From NCBI RefSeq assembly GCF_902168175.1, contig NZ_CABHOU010000073.1:1-64000 (forward strand): a stretch of DNA of 64,000 nucleotides. Reading direction: 5' to 3'. The notes under the pieces are model-generated. The model saw only the letters and a program-made list of their open reading frames with translations, was not told the origin of the DNA and ran no database searches. Shown one piece after another: positions 16,467 to 24,706 of this stretch. Both the position numbers and the translations under genes were made by a program. This stretch comes from an uncultured Chitinophaga sp. (GTDB taxonomy: Bacteria; Bacteroidota; Bacteroidia; Chitinophagales; Chitinophagaceae). Numbering within the stretch: the stretch's first letter is position 1; each line of letters opens with the position of its first letter.

Positions 16467-17051
16467 TTATTGGATCAGTTTCATGAACTCCGAGCGGGTA
16501 GCTACGTGTTCGAACTGGCCCGAAAATGCAGAAGTGGTGGTGGTAGAGTTTTGTTTCTGAACACCACGCATCATCATACAAAGGTGCTGCGCTTCGATCA
16601 CCACCGCTACGCCAAGGGGCTGCAGCGTTTCCTGGATGGCGTCCAGTATCTGGTGTGTAAGGCGCTCCTGCACCTGCAAGCGGCGGGCAAATACATCTAC
16701 CACGCGGGCTATTTTGCTAAGACCGGTAATGTATCCATTGGGAATGTAAGCCACGTGTGCTTTACCAAAGAAAGGCAACATATGATGTTCGCACATCGAA
16801 TACAGTTCTATATCCTTTACGATCACCATTTCGCTGTACGCTTCGGTGAACTTGGCACCGTTCAGTATTGCCCTGGCGTCCTGCTGGTAGCCTTGTGTAA
16901 GGAACTGCATCGCTTTAGCCATCCGTTCCGGAGTTTTTAACAGGCCTTCCCGGGTGGAGTCCTCACCCAGCAATTCAATGCTGCTCTTATAATTCGCTAT
17001 CAGTCCTTCGGTGATGTGCTCGTCGTAATGCTCCTCTTTGTTATAAGCCAT
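16467..17051 (-). CDS. folE: GTP cyclohydrolase I (FolE)
   Basis: Converts GTP to 7,8-dihydroneopterin triphosphate, the first step of folate and of queuosine precursor synthesis. It has 194 residues, the usual size. The zinc ligands are Cys87 and His90 in [10 protein letters not shown] and Cys158 in HLCMMMRG. The core [16 protein letters not shown] and the C-terminal TRSEFMKLI are intact. queD lies 24 nt upstream on the same strand and uses this enzyme's product, so the two form a functional pair. Confidence 0.96.
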   Translation of the reverse strand: MAYNKEEHYDEHITEGLIANYKSSIELLGEDSTREGLLKTPERMAKAMQFLTQGYQQDARAILNGAKFTEAYSEMVIVKDIELYSMCEHHMLPFFGKAHVAYIPNGYITGLSKIARVVDVFARRLQVQERLTHQILDAIQETLQPLGVAVVIEAQHLCMMMRGVQKQNSTTTTSAFSGQFEHVATRSEFMKLIQ

Positions 17052-17075
17052 TGTTCGTGGTTTTAAATCAAGGTA

Positions 17076-17489
17076 TTATTTACCGCCGTAGTATTCTACG
17101 TAAATGCGCGGTGTTTCGTACAGTTTAATGCAATGCAGCAGTACTGTTTCGGGCAGGTGTTTTTCCAGTTCTTCCCAGATGGCGATGGCGAAGTTTTCGG
17201 CAGAGGTAAATTTACCAGCCATAAACGGCACGTCCACATTCAGGTTACGATGGTCTACCTGTTCAATAATCACATCTTTTATCAGCACGCCCAATGTTTT
17301 GGCGTTGTATACGAAACCAGTTTCCGGATCGGGATTACCTTTAACGGTTACATGCAGCTCATAGTTGTGCCCATGCCAGTTATCGTTCGCGCATTTGCCA
17401 AACACTTCCGTATTCTGTTCCTTAGTCCAGTTCGGGTTCGATAACTTGTGCGCCGCATTAAAATGCTCCACTCGCGTTAAATAGATCAT
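17076..17489 (-). CDS. queD: 6-carboxytetrahydropterin synthase (QueD)
   Basis: Turns dihydroneopterin triphosphate into 6-carboxytetrahydropterin for queuosine synthesis. It has 137 residues. The zinc His residues are His14 (FNAAHKL), His39 and His41 (WHGHNY), with Cys33 as the likely catalytic cysteine, and the Glu-rich C-terminal ETPRIYVEY is present. It directly precedes folE in transcription order. TAACTTTG at 17509-17516 on the minus strand fits the TAnnTTTG -7 element and would give a very short leader. A QueD/PTPS-type call is safe; the exact pterin product is inferred from family. Confidence 0.92.
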   Translation of the reverse strand: MIYLTRVEHFNAAHKLSNPNWTKEQNTEVFGKCANDNWHGHNYELHVTVKGNPDPETGFVYNAKTLGVLIKDVIIEQVDHRNLNVDVPFMAGKFTSAENFAIAIWEELEKHLPETVLLHCIKLYETPRIYVEYYGGK

Positions 17490-17508
17490 TATATCTTAAA
17501 ATTTGCCG

Positions 17509-17516
17509 CAAAGTTA
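17509..17516 (-). promoter_or_regulatory. -7-like element upstream of queD-folE
   Basis: TAACTTTG on the minus strand, 19 nt before the queD start. No clear TTG at the expected upstream distance. Confidence 0.35.
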
Positions 17517-17612
17517 CCACATATCCGGGAATTTAAGGGGCTTTGAGATATGATGAAGATCAGTGTAATGTACGATAACGCTCAGTTAGCAGTTTTGCTG
17601 TAAGTTTACACT

Positions 17613-18302
17613 ATGAAAATACTCGTAACAGCGGCTACAGCAGCCGAAATCGGGCCATTTACCGCCTTCCTGGAAGAAAAAGGGACTAAAACAGGGCCGG
17701 ACACTTACACATTATTCAAAAACGAAATACAGATACTGGCAGCAGGTATAGGCATGATGCATACGGCTTATCACGTAAGTAAAGCCCTGTTCACTTACCA
17801 GCCACAACTGGCTATTCAGGCGGGCATAGCCGGTTGTTTTCACCATAGCTGGCCCTTGGGCGAGGTAGTGGTTATTTATGAAGAAGTGATGGGCGATTTA
17901 GGGGTGGAAGAGCAGGATGCGTACAAAGACTTGTTCGATACAGGCCTTTGGAAAGAAGATACGGCTCCGTTCCGCGGCCGCAGTCTGTTTAATGATGGTA
18001 TACTGCCAGCGTACAGAAAGGCTAAAGGAGTGACAATCAATACCGTAACCGGTACGCAGGCCACCGTCGATAACCTACAGCAAAAGTACAACCCCGATAT
18101 GGAGAGCATGGAAGGCGCGGCCTTTCACTATCTTTGCCTGAACGAAAGGGTACCCTTTATACAGTTGCGCAGCATTTCCAATTACGTGGAGGTGCGCGAC
18201 AAAAGCAAGTGGAACATTCCCCTGGCGATTAAAAACCTTAACCAGGCACTCATCCATACCCTGCAGGAAATAACAGATCAAAAAGACGAATCATGGAGCT
18301 GA
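17613..18302 (+). CDS. mqnB: Futalosine hydrolase (MqnB)
   Basis: Removes the base from futalosine in the futalosine route to menaquinone. It has 229 residues with the nucleoside-phosphorylase-like fold: MKILVTAATAAEIGPF, LAAGIGMMHTAYHVSKAL, QAGIAGCF, and the active-site DMESMEGAAFHYL. RSISNYVEVRDKSKW near the end is typical of MqnB. It overlaps the start of mqnD by 10 nt, so translation is probably coupled. The gene is divergent from queD. Confidence 0.93.
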   Translation: MKILVTAATAAEIGPFTAFLEEKGTKTGPDTYTLFKNEIQILAAGIGMMHTAYHVSKALFTYQPQLAIQAGIAGCFHHSWPLGEVVVIYEEVMGDLGVEEQDAYKDLFDTGLWKEDTAPFRGRSLFNDGILPAYRKAKGVTINTVTGTQATVDNLQQKYNPDMESMEGAAFHYLCLNERVPFIQLRSISNYVEVRDKSKWNIPLAIKNLNQALIHTLQEITDQKDESWS

Positions 18303-19075
18303 CATTAGGATTTTCGCCCTGCCCGAACGACACGTTCATTTTCGATGCCCTCGTAAATAATAAGATAGATACGAAGGGATATACTTTTAAAACACAACTG
18401 GAAGATGTGGAAACTTTAAACCAGTGGGCCTTACAAGGTAAACTGGATATTACGAAGCTGAGCTTCGGGGTGTACTTTAAAGTGATGGACCAATACGAAT
18501 TACTGAACAGCGGCAGCGCACTGGGCAGAGGTTGTGGCCCGCTACTGATCTCCAAAACGCCATTGGATACCGACAAGATGGATACCTATAAAATTGCCAT
18601 CCCCGGTTTTAACACCACTGCCAATTTACTTTTCTCTACCGCTTTCCCGAAAGCAGAAAACAAAGAACTCGTCATTTTCTCCGATATAGAAAAAGCCGTA
18701 CTGGATGGCCGTGTAGATGCGGGCGTTATTATCCACGAAAGCCGCTTTACCTACCAGCAGAAAGGTCTGCATAAACTCATGGACCTTGGCGAATACTGGG
18801 AGCAAACCACCGGCCACGCTATTCCGCTGGGCGGCATTGTAATACGCAAAGACCTGCCAGCGGAAACCCGCCGGCAGATCGATGCGTTAATACGACAAAG
18901 CCTTGAGTTTGGTTTTGACCACTACCCCGCCCTTTCTGAATACGTAACGGCACATGCGCAGGAAATGGATGAGCAGGTAATGCGCCAGCACATCGACCTT
19001 TACGTGAACCAGTTTTCGCTTGATTTGGGTGAGGAAGGCAAAAGGGCCATTGCCAGGTTACAGCAGGCAGTTTAG
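18293..19075 (+). CDS. mqnD: 1,4-dihydroxy-6-naphthoate synthase (MqnD)
   Basis: Converts cyclic dehypoxanthine futalosine to 1,4-dihydroxy-6-naphthoate in menaquinone synthesis. It has 260 residues with a periplasmic-binding-protein-like fold. The opening LGFSPCPNDTFIFDAL is diagnostic, followed by LDITKLSFGVYF, SGSALGRGCGPLL, GFNTTANLL, DAGVIIHESRFTY and a GHAIPLGGIVI segment. It overlaps mqnB at its start and converges with a lipoprotein gene, overlapping it by 4 nt at the stop codons. The remaining mqn genes are outside the window. Confidence 0.95.
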   Translation: MELTLGFSPCPNDTFIFDALVNNKIDTKGYTFKTQLEDVETLNQWALQGKLDITKLSFGVYFKVMDQYELLNSGSALGRGCGPLLISKTPLDTDKMDTYKIAIPGFNTTANLLFSTAFPKAENKELVIFSDIEKAVLDGRVDAGVIIHESRFTYQQKGLHKLMDLGEYWEQTTGHAIPLGGIVIRKDLPAETRRQIDALIRQSLEFGFDHYPALSEYVTAHAQEMDEQVMRQHIDLYVNQFSLDLGEEGKRAIARLQQAV

Positions 19076-19812
19076 CGTACAGCGATGCTGTTAAGAAGTG
19101 CCAGCGTTGCGGGACTAAGCCCCTTGCCGCTGGTCACTTCCCACACTGCTAACTGAATCTGGCCTATATTTTCCATCTTTTTATAGTCCAGTTTTTTGCC
19201 CGATCCGTCGGTGATGTGGCTGCTGGTCAATCCTTTACTGCGCGCTATATCTGTAACGGTTTTTAGTGCGGCAGGCACCTCGCCCGGCCCAAATCTGAAC
19301 GACAACAGGTTGCCCTCGTAGTCATAAGCGCCCGGCACTGCCCGTTTTTCGTTGATGCAAAATGCATTTGCGTATACCTTTTGCGCTTCGCCGGCAGCCA
19401 GTGTAACAGAGCCGATTCCCATTAATAATCCATTCTGATAATTCGTATTGGTACTCTGAATAAGCAGGTCGTCGGGAAAGTTGATGGTGACAGGTTGTGA
19501 AGTACTGTTCCTCAATTCGAAACACACGTTAAACACGCCGCCCGGCACACCTTTCACAGTAGCATAATCGAAATTACCTTTGGAGTTGCCCGTGCAGAAA
19601 CTGTATTCGTGAATACCTCCGGAAGTAAGTTCCACGCCCGCGGGCAATTGCCAGGCAGCGCTGCGAAATGGTTTGCCCGAAGGCCCGAAACCAGGCTCAC
19701 TATGCCATGCAGTGATGATAGATGCGGTGTCTGCGGAGGCCTTCTCCGCGTCTTTACTACAAGCTGCCAGCGATAACGATGCCAGCAGCAGTACAAACAA
19801 TATCTTTTTCAT
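19072..19812 (-). CDS. Lipoprotein of unknown function
   Basis: A 246-residue lipoprotein with signal MKKILFVLLLASLSLAAC (Cys18); the start is chosen for this signal. The mature part has a beta-rich middle (VFNVCFELRNSTSQPVTINFPDDLL) and a C-terminal helical part (IGQIQLAVWEVTSGKGL, then SPATLALLNSI). It has two internal Cys (in YSFCTG and NVCFEL) that could bond in the periplasm. Its stop codon overlaps that of mqnD by 4 nt in convergent orientation. No family is recognised. Confidence 0.8.
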   Translation of the reverse strand: MKKILFVLLLASLSLAACSKDAEKASADTASIITAWHSEPGFGPSGKPFRSAAWQLPAGVELTSGGIHEYSFCTGNSKGNFDYATVKGVPGGVFNVCFELRNSTSQPVTINFPDDLLIQSTNTNYQNGLLMGIGSVTLAAGEAQKVYANAFCINEKRAVPGAYDYEGNLLSFRFGPGEVPAALKTVTDIARSKGLTSSHITDGSGKKLDYKKMENIGQIQLAVWEVTSGKGLSPATLALLNSIAVR

Positions 19813-19956
19813 TTTCTGGGGTTTAAATTCTGTTGCAATATTACGTGCGCCTACGCTGCCCGGCAATGCGGGAGGGCATCAATTGTATGATTGGATGTAT
19901 TAAACAGGTAAAAACCGGAACTATTGGTAAAAAGGTACGGGGGCAGGAGTGTTGCT

Positions 19957-20009
19957 GGCGGTATATAAACCGCCGTAATAGCAGGTACATCGCGTGAATC
20001 CCATGTACC
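19957..20009. repeat. Two consecutive short hairpins
   Basis: GGCGGT / ACCGCC (19957-19962, 19969-19974) with a 6-nt AT loop, then GGTACAT / ATGTACC (19984-19990, 20003-20009) with a 12-nt loop. No T tract follows either, so they are not ordinary terminators. Confidence 0.6.
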
Positions 20010-20101
20010 GCAAATGACGCCCGAAAGCAGTGCTTAGCCCACTACTCATGTAGGCACTAACATGGAGGATAGATATAACGTGGATATAATCTGAGCGGCA
20101 C

Positions 20102-20140
20102 ATGAGCGGAGGATGAGCGGACGATGAGCGGACGATGAGG
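20102..20140. repeat. 11-bp tandem repeat, about 3.5 units
   Basis: Units ATGAGCGGAGG, ATGAGCGGACG and ATGAGCGGACG followed by a partial ATGAGG. The period of 11 is not a multiple of three and there is no coding frame. Confidence 0.8.
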
Positions 20141-20208
20141 CATGCTTTAGCACCCGCGGGTGTGTTTGCGACAATAGTCTAAAAAACGCCCATAAATGAA
20201 ACAGGCGC

Positions 20209-20260
20209 TGAAGGGAGTGACACAACGGCGGCCCAATAGTATTACTAATGCCTGTTCCCT
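20209..20260 (+). repeat. Dispersed 50-bp intergenic repeat, copy 2
   Basis: Core GGGAGTGACACAACGG then CGGCCCAATAGTATTACT and TGCCTGTTCCC. Flanked by AACAGGC (20200-20206) and GCCTGTT (20250-20256), a perfect 7-bp inverted repeat. It lies 2 nt beyond the stop of the photolyase gene and may end its transcript. Confidence 0.8.
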
Positions 20261-20261
20261 A

Positions 20262-21566
20262 CTATTTTTTTAACGCCTTCCCATACACTTCCAGCGCACG
20301 TTTGCGCGCCATTTCATGTACCACCATCGGCTGCACGTATTGCAGGCCATCATACTCGGGCACCCATTTGCGGATATATTTAAGGTCTTTATCGAACTTC
20401 TGCGTTTGCAGGTGCGGATTGAACACCCGGAAATAGGGCGCCGCATCGTTACCGCAACCCGCCGCCCATTGCCAGCCGCCGTTATTCGCGGCCAGGTCGT
20501 AGTCGAGCAGTTTCACCGCGAAGTAAGCCTCCCCCCAGCGCCAGTCGATCAGCAAATGTTTGGTGAGGAAACTCGCCACCACCATTCGCACGCGGTTGTG
20601 CATAAACCCGGTAGCATTCAGTTCGCGCATCCCTGCATCCACAATTGGGTAGCCGGTTTGACCTTCACACCAGCGCGCGAACTCCTGTTCGTTATTACGC
20701 CACTGTATACCATCGTACTCTTTCCGGAACGAGTTTTCCACCACCTGCGGATAATGCCAGAGGATGGTCATATAAAACTCGCGCCAGATAAGCTCTTTAA
20801 GATAGGTTTGGTTAAGCGACTTCGCTGTAGTTGCCAGTTCGCGGATGCTGATAGTACCAAAACGCAGGTGTATACCCAGTCTTGAAGTACCATTAATTCC
20901 CGGAAAATCGCGCGTCTGGTCGTAATGCCTGATGATCTCTTCCTTCACGCTTTTGGCAGGAAAATGTTTCTCCGTTTCCTTAAAGTTCATCTGTTTCAGC
21001 GTAGGGGACTTTATAGGCTTTTGCTGGTGGAAATGCTTTTTATATTTCTCTACCGGGTAGGATTTAAGGTAAAAATCGTTCAGTTTGTCGAGCCACCTGC
21101 GGCTGTAAGGTGTAAACACCGAATACGGCTCCCCATTGTCTTTCACGATCTCGTTCTTCTCGAATATCACCTGGTCTTTGTAAGTCTGAAAAGTAATTTC
21201 CTTTTTACCGAGATAGGCACGAATTTCCTCATCGCGCTTACGGGCGTAGGGTTCGTAGTCGTGATTGGTATATACACCGCGAACTTCATACCTCGTGGTA
21301 TAATGCTCAAATGCTTCCTGCGGTGTTCCGAAATATATATCGAGAGTACTGCCCAGCTTCTCCAGTTCGGTTTGTATCTCCTCCAGCGCTTCGTAAATAA
21401 ATGTTACCCGTTTATCCTCCCTGTTCTCCAGGTCGTTGAGAATATTGGAATCGAACACAAACACAGGCACCACAGGATCTCCGGCCTTTAATGCATAATA
21501 AAGCGCCGCATTATCGTGCAGGCGCAGGTCGCGGCGAAGCCAGCAAATATTTACCATATCTTTCAT
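20262..21566 (-). CDS. phrB: Deoxyribodipyrimidine photo-lyase (class I photolyase/cryptochrome family)
   Basis: A 434-residue FAD enzyme that repairs UV-induced pyrimidine dimers with light. The N-terminal Rossmann-like antenna domain opens WLRRDLRLHDNAAL. The FAD-binding C-terminal part shows TSRLGIHLRFGTIS, LIWREFYMTILWHYP, the WCEGQTGYPIVDAGMREL core, GFMHNRVRMVVASFLTKHL, DWRWGE, DYDLAANNGGWQWAAG and DAAPYFRVFNP. These favour a CPD photolyase over a signalling cryptochrome. The start may instead be the ATG three codons later. The pabC-like gene ends 15 nt upstream. Confidence 0.93.
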   Translation of the reverse strand: MKDMVNICWLRRDLRLHDNAALYYALKAGDPVVPVFVFDSNILNDLENREDKRVTFIYEALEEIQTELEKLGSTLDIYFGTPQEAFEHYTTRYEVRGVYTNHDYEPYARKRDEEIRAYLGKKEITFQTYKDQVIFEKNEIVKDNGEPYSVFTPYSRRWLDKLNDFYLKSYPVEKYKKHFHQQKPIKSPTLKQMNFKETEKHFPAKSVKEEIIRHYDQTRDFPGINGTSRLGIHLRFGTISIRELATTAKSLNQTYLKELIWREFYMTILWHYPQVVENSFRKEYDGIQWRNNEQEFARWCEGQTGYPIVDAGMRELNATGFMHNRVRMVVASFLTKHLLIDWRWGEAYFAVKLLDYDLAANNGGWQWAAGCGNDAAPYFRVFNPHLQTQKFDKDLKYIRKWVPEYDGLQYVQPMVVHEMARKRALEVYGKALKK

Positions 21567-21581
21567 TGAAGCTTAAAAGTT

Positions 21582-22409
21582 TTACCACAAGCCTTCGTGC
21601 AGCAATTCGTGCAGAATAGCAGCGGTTGCATTGCCATAACTGCTGTCGCGGAAGAGGCCTACCCAGCGTAAGCCGTAAATAGCGTTTGTGAGAAAAATCT
21701 CATCTGCATTTTCCAGGTCTTCTATGGTTAGCGGCTGCTCTTCTATACGGAAAGGCAATTCCATTTGTAACAGGTGTTTACGCATAACGCCGCAAACACA
21801 ACCCTCCGCTAACGGTGGTGTATACACCATTTTACCTTTTACGGCAAAGATGTTCGCAATGGTTGTATCGGCCACGCGACCATAAGTATTGAGCAACACC
21901 ACCTCGTTTAACTGATGCTGTTTGGCGTACATACTGGCCAGCACGTACGGCAGTGCGTTGTTCGACTTAATGTTGGAAAGTTTATCTGTAGCCTTGCGTG
22001 CTTCGGGGTACACGTCAATTTGCAGCCCCATTTCGTTCAGTTCAAAAACGGTGCCCGGCAGCTCCCAGCATTGAATAACGAACTCCGGCGCATTGGATTC
22101 GGGGATGTATAAACCGCTTCCGCCGCGATATACCGTAAACCTTACGCGGGCGCCCTGGCTCAGGCCGTTCTGGCTACAAAGCTCCAGCACCAGGCCAGTT
22201 ATATACTCCTTTGTAAATTGTGCGGGATCGATGTGCAGTATATGCAGGCTCGCCATAAGACGCTCGAAATGCAAGTCTGCAAGCATGAGCTGCCCCTGGT
22301 ACACTTTCATGGTCTCGAAACATCCATCGCCATATCGGAACGAACGGTTGTCGGCCATAAGAAAAGGCTTATCCGCCGGAATAAATTTTCCGTTATAACA
22401 CAACAGCAT
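21582..22409 (-). CDS. Class IV PLP aminotransferase / aminodeoxychorismate lyase-like
   Basis: A 275-residue fold-type IV PLP enzyme. The opening MLLCYNGKFIPADKP and RYGDGCFETMKVYQGQ are typical. The Schiff-base Lys148 lies in LSNIKSNNALPYVLA, and the PLP-phosphate region is VADTTIANIF. The later EGCVCGVMRKHLL and ADEIFLTNAIYGLRWV fit aminodeoxychorismate lyase (PabC) or a branched-chain/D-amino-acid transferase; sequence alone does not decide, though folE nearby in the window makes a folate role attractive. It reads into the photolyase gene. Confidence 0.85.
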   Translation of the reverse strand: MLLCYNGKFIPADKPFLMADNRSFRYGDGCFETMKVYQGQLMLADLHFERLMASLHILHIDPAQFTKEYITGLVLELCSQNGLSQGARVRFTVYRGGSGLYIPESNAPEFVIQCWELPGTVFELNEMGLQIDVYPEARKATDKLSNIKSNNALPYVLASMYAKQHQLNEVVLLNTYGRVADTTIANIFAVKGKMVYTPPLAEGCVCGVMRKHLLQMELPFRIEEQPLTIEDLENADEIFLTNAIYGLRWVGLFRDSSYGNATAAILHELLHEGLW

Positions 22410-22459
22410 AACCCTAATTTACGATTTATTGCGCGGAAGCGGTGAATTGTTAATGACTA

Positions 22460-23116
22460 TTATATCTTCATTTCGGGAACTTCCGAAGGAACGATCAGAC
22501 GTCCGGCGGTTTTTGCTACTATTTCCTCTACAGTTACGCCTGGCGCACGTTCCAGCAGGCGAAAACCTTCGGGAACAATGTCGAGTACGGCTAGTTCGGT
22601 CACTATTTTCTTTACACATTTAACGCCGGTTAAGGGCAGACCGCACTGTGGCAATAACTTGCTTTCTCCTTTGGGATTGGTATGCATCATGGCCACGATG
22701 ATATTCTTAGCCGCGGCTACCAGGTCCATGGCGCCACCCATGCCTTTTACCATTTTACCAGGGATTTTCCAGTTGGCAATATCGCCTGTGTCCGACACTT
22801 CCATGGCGCCCAACACGGTAAGATCTACCTTACCTGCGCGGATCATTCCAAAACTTTCGGCGCTATCGAAGTAACAACCGCCTGGCAGCACTGTCACCGT
22901 TTCTTTACCGGCATTTATCAGGTCGGCGTCCATTTCTTCTTCAGTAGGATAAGGCCCCATGCCCAACATCCCGTTTTCGGACTGCAACATGATAGAAATG
23001 CCGGCGGGTACGAAGTTGGACACCAGGGTGGGAATACCAATGCCCAGGTTTACATACATACCGTCCTGCAGTTCCTGCGCAATCCTTTTGGCAATACCGT
23101 ATTTATCGAGAGACAT
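22460..23116 (-). CDS. scoB: Succinyl-CoA:3-ketoacid CoA-transferase, subunit B
   Basis: Beta subunit of a family I CoA-transferase that moves CoA between succinate and acetoacetate or similar 3-oxoacids. It has 218 residues. The catalytic Glu47 lies in the SENGMLGMG motif, after [11 protein letters not shown]. Other landmarks are [15 protein letters not shown] and [18 protein letters not shown]. It lies 25 nt after scoA on the same strand, giving the usual A-then-B order. Inferred use: ketone-body or short-chain 3-oxoacid breakdown. Confidence 0.93.
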   Translation of the reverse strand: MSLDKYGIAKRIAQELQDGMYVNLGIGIPTLVSNFVPAGISIMLQSENGMLGMGPYPTEEEMDADLINAGKETVTVLPGGCYFDSAESFGMIRAGKVDLTVLGAMEVSDTGDIANWKIPGKMVKGMGGAMDLVAAAKNIIVAMMHTNPKGESKLLPQCGLPLTGVKCVKKIVTELAVLDIVPEGFRLLERAPGVTVEEIVAKTAGRLIVPSEVPEMKI

Positions 23117-23141
23117 GTTTTTTCTTTTTTGGATGATGGGA

Positions 23142-23834
23142 TTACATTTTTACCGTGCGTTTTTCAATACGCTTTTCATAACCGCCGCCCTGGAAAATAC
23201 GGTGCACGTAAATGCCGGGCACATGCACCTGGTCGGGATCAATTTCTCCCGGCTGTACCAGTTCTTCCACTTCAACAATGGTAATATTACCTGCCTTAGC
23301 CATAGAAGTACTGAAGTTGCGGGTAGTTTTGCGGAATTGAAGGTTGCCCATCGTATCACCCTTCCAGGCTTTTACGATCGTGAAGTCGGCATGCAATGCC
23401 AGCTCCATCAGGTATTTGCGGCCATTGAACTCGCGCACTTCTTTACCCTCGGCTATTTCAGTACCGTAACCAGCCGGTGTAAAAAAAGCAGGAATGCCCA
23501 TGCCCGCCATTTGTATGCGAGTGACCAACGTGCCTTGTGGAATAAGGTCTACCTCCAGCTCGCCGGACAGCAACTGCCTTTCAAATTCAGCATTCTCTCC
23601 CACGTAACTCGACATCATTTTTTTTATTTGCCTGGTCTGCAGTAACAGCCCAAGGCCAAAATCATCTACGCCCGCATTGTTGGAAATACAGGTAAGCTCT
23701 TTAATCCCCTTTTTTACGAGGGCTGTAATGCAATTTTCCGGAATACCGCACAAGCCAAATCCTCCCAGCATTATAGTTGCACCGTCCGGAATATCATGTA
23801 TAGCCTCGTTAGCATCTGCAACGACTTTGTGCAT
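23142..23834 (-). CDS. scoA: Succinyl-CoA:3-ketoacid CoA-transferase, subunit A
   Basis: Alpha subunit (230 residues), partner of the next gene. Landmarks are [19 protein letters not shown] (CoA-binding glycine loop), [42 protein letters not shown] and [17 protein letters not shown]. Together the two chains form the bacterial split form of SCOT. TATATTTG at 23876-23883 on the minus strand is a possible -7 element, about 41 nt before the start. Confidence 0.93.
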   Translation of the reverse strand: MHKVVADANEAIHDIPDGATIMLGGFGLCGIPENCITALVKKGIKELTCISNNAGVDDFGLGLLLQTRQIKKMMSSYVGENAEFERQLLSGELEVDLIPQGTLVTRIQMAGMGIPAFFTPAGYGTEIAEGKEVREFNGRKYLMELALHADFTIVKAWKGDTMGNLQFRKTTRNFSTSMAKAGNITIVEVEELVQPGEIDPDQVHVPGIYVHRIFQGGGYEKRIEKRTVKM

Positions 23835-23875
23835 AAAGCGTTTTTGTTTTGGTGTGAATAAAAGTTGATAATGAG

Positions 23876-23883
23876 CAAATATA
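23876..23883 (-). promoter_or_regulatory. -7-like element upstream of scoA-scoB
   Basis: TATATTTG on the minus strand, matching TAnnTTTG; located between the DUF4296 terminator and scoA. No clear TTG partner. Confidence 0.3.
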
Positions 23884-23912
23884 GGTTTTCTCTGTCTTAA
23901 GATGTGGGAGCT

Positions 23913-23942
23913 AAAAAACTCCGTGCCGGGGTAGGCACGGAG
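23913..23942 (-). terminator. Terminator of the DUF4296 lipoprotein gene
   Basis: Stem CTCCGTGCC / GGCACGGAG (23919-23927, 23934-23942), starting 5 nt after the stop, then TTTTTT on the minus strand. Confidence 0.9.
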
Positions 23943-23946
23943 CTAA

Positions 23947-24681
23947 CTATTGTTGTTTGATGATTGGTTTGCTGCGTAAAACCTTCCTTAACGAGTCCTG
24001 CCGCTTTTTACGGGCCAGCGAATCCAGGAGCCGCTTTTGTGCATTCTTCGCCGTGGTTTCTATCAGGAGACGCTTGCGTAAAAGTGAATCCATTTTACGT
24101 CTGGCGGAAATAGAATCCAGTTTATGTTTACCGGCAATTGAATCGATTTTATGCTTTTTCGCCAATGAATCGAGGCGGTGTTTGTTAGCAATCGAATCTG
24201 CCTTATTACCGCTCTTACCCGCAATAGAATCCGCTTTCTGCACGGCTTTGAGGGAATCGTCCACCATCTTCTGAATTTTATTGAGCGAGTCGGTAATCTT
24301 CTGTTGCTTGCGTGTTTCGAGCGTATCGAGGTAAGCTTTTTTTGATGCAAGTTCAGATTCCATTTTCTTAAATACTTCCTCCAAAACGTCGGGGTGCGAT
24401 TCGTAGAAAGCGTAACTATCCATAAACTCTTTTACGGATACTTTATGCAGGCTGAGTATTTGTGAGTAGTAAGTTTTAACACGTAATTCACGTATCGAAT
24501 CTGTAATAGGAATGGTATCTTCCTGTACAATATCATTACCGTACACCTGCGCCACCGTCATATCCGTCAGGATATCTTTCATTTTATCCTTCCCGATAAT
24601 TCCTTTCGGCACTTTACCCGCATCTCCACATGCTATTGCAAAGGCGGTAAATATGAATAACAGAAAAGCTGTTCTCCTCAT
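23947..24681 (-). CDS. DUF4296-type lipoprotein with periodic DS-rich tail
   Basis: A 244-residue lipoprotein (MRRTAFLLFIFTAFAIAC, Cys18). Residues about 25-110 match the DUF4296 pattern: KMKDILTDMTVAQVYGNDI, LRVKTYYSQILSLHKVS, and the SYAFYESHPDVLEEVFKKM stretch. From about residue 130 to 230 the protein is a highly charged helix in which DS(I/L) recurs every 9 or 11 residues. This long tail is not part of the usual family domain and may form a coiled coil reaching across the periplasm. porD lies directly upstream, which hints at envelope or gliding/secretion functions. TAACTTTG at 24699-24706 could start its own transcript inside the end of porD. Confidence 0.85.
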   Translation of the reverse strand: MRRTAFLLFIFTAFAIACGDAGKVPKGIIGKDKMKDILTDMTVAQVYGNDIVQEDTIPITDSIRELRVKTYYSQILSLHKVSVKEFMDSYAFYESHPDVLEEVFKKMESELASKKAYLDTLETRKQQKITDSLNKIQKMVDDSLKAVQKADSIAGKSGNKADSIANKHRLDSLAKKHKIDSIAGKHKLDSISARRKMDSLLRKRLLIETTAKNAQKRLLDSLARKKRQDSLRKVLRSKPIIKQQ

Positions 24682-24698
24682 AATTTTTTGTTGGAAGG

Positions 24699-24706
24699 CA
24701 AAGTTA
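24699..24706 (-). promoter_or_regulatory. -7-like element upstream of the DUF4296 gene
   Basis: TAACTTTG on the minus strand, 17 nt before the start codon and spanning the porD stop. Same octamer as at queD and bamD. Confidence 0.3.

Larger units (their letters stand above)
19813..20261. other. Repeat-rich intergenic gap
   Basis: About 450 bases without a supported gene. In order it holds a hairpin (19957-19974), a second hairpin (19984-20009), an 11-bp tandem repeat (20102-20140) and copy 2 of the 50-bp repeat (20209-20260). Confidence 0.65.

Noticed and set aside
20102..20140. Tandem repeat as a CRISPR array
   Set aside because: Units are 11 bp and directly adjacent with no spacers, and no cas gene is present.
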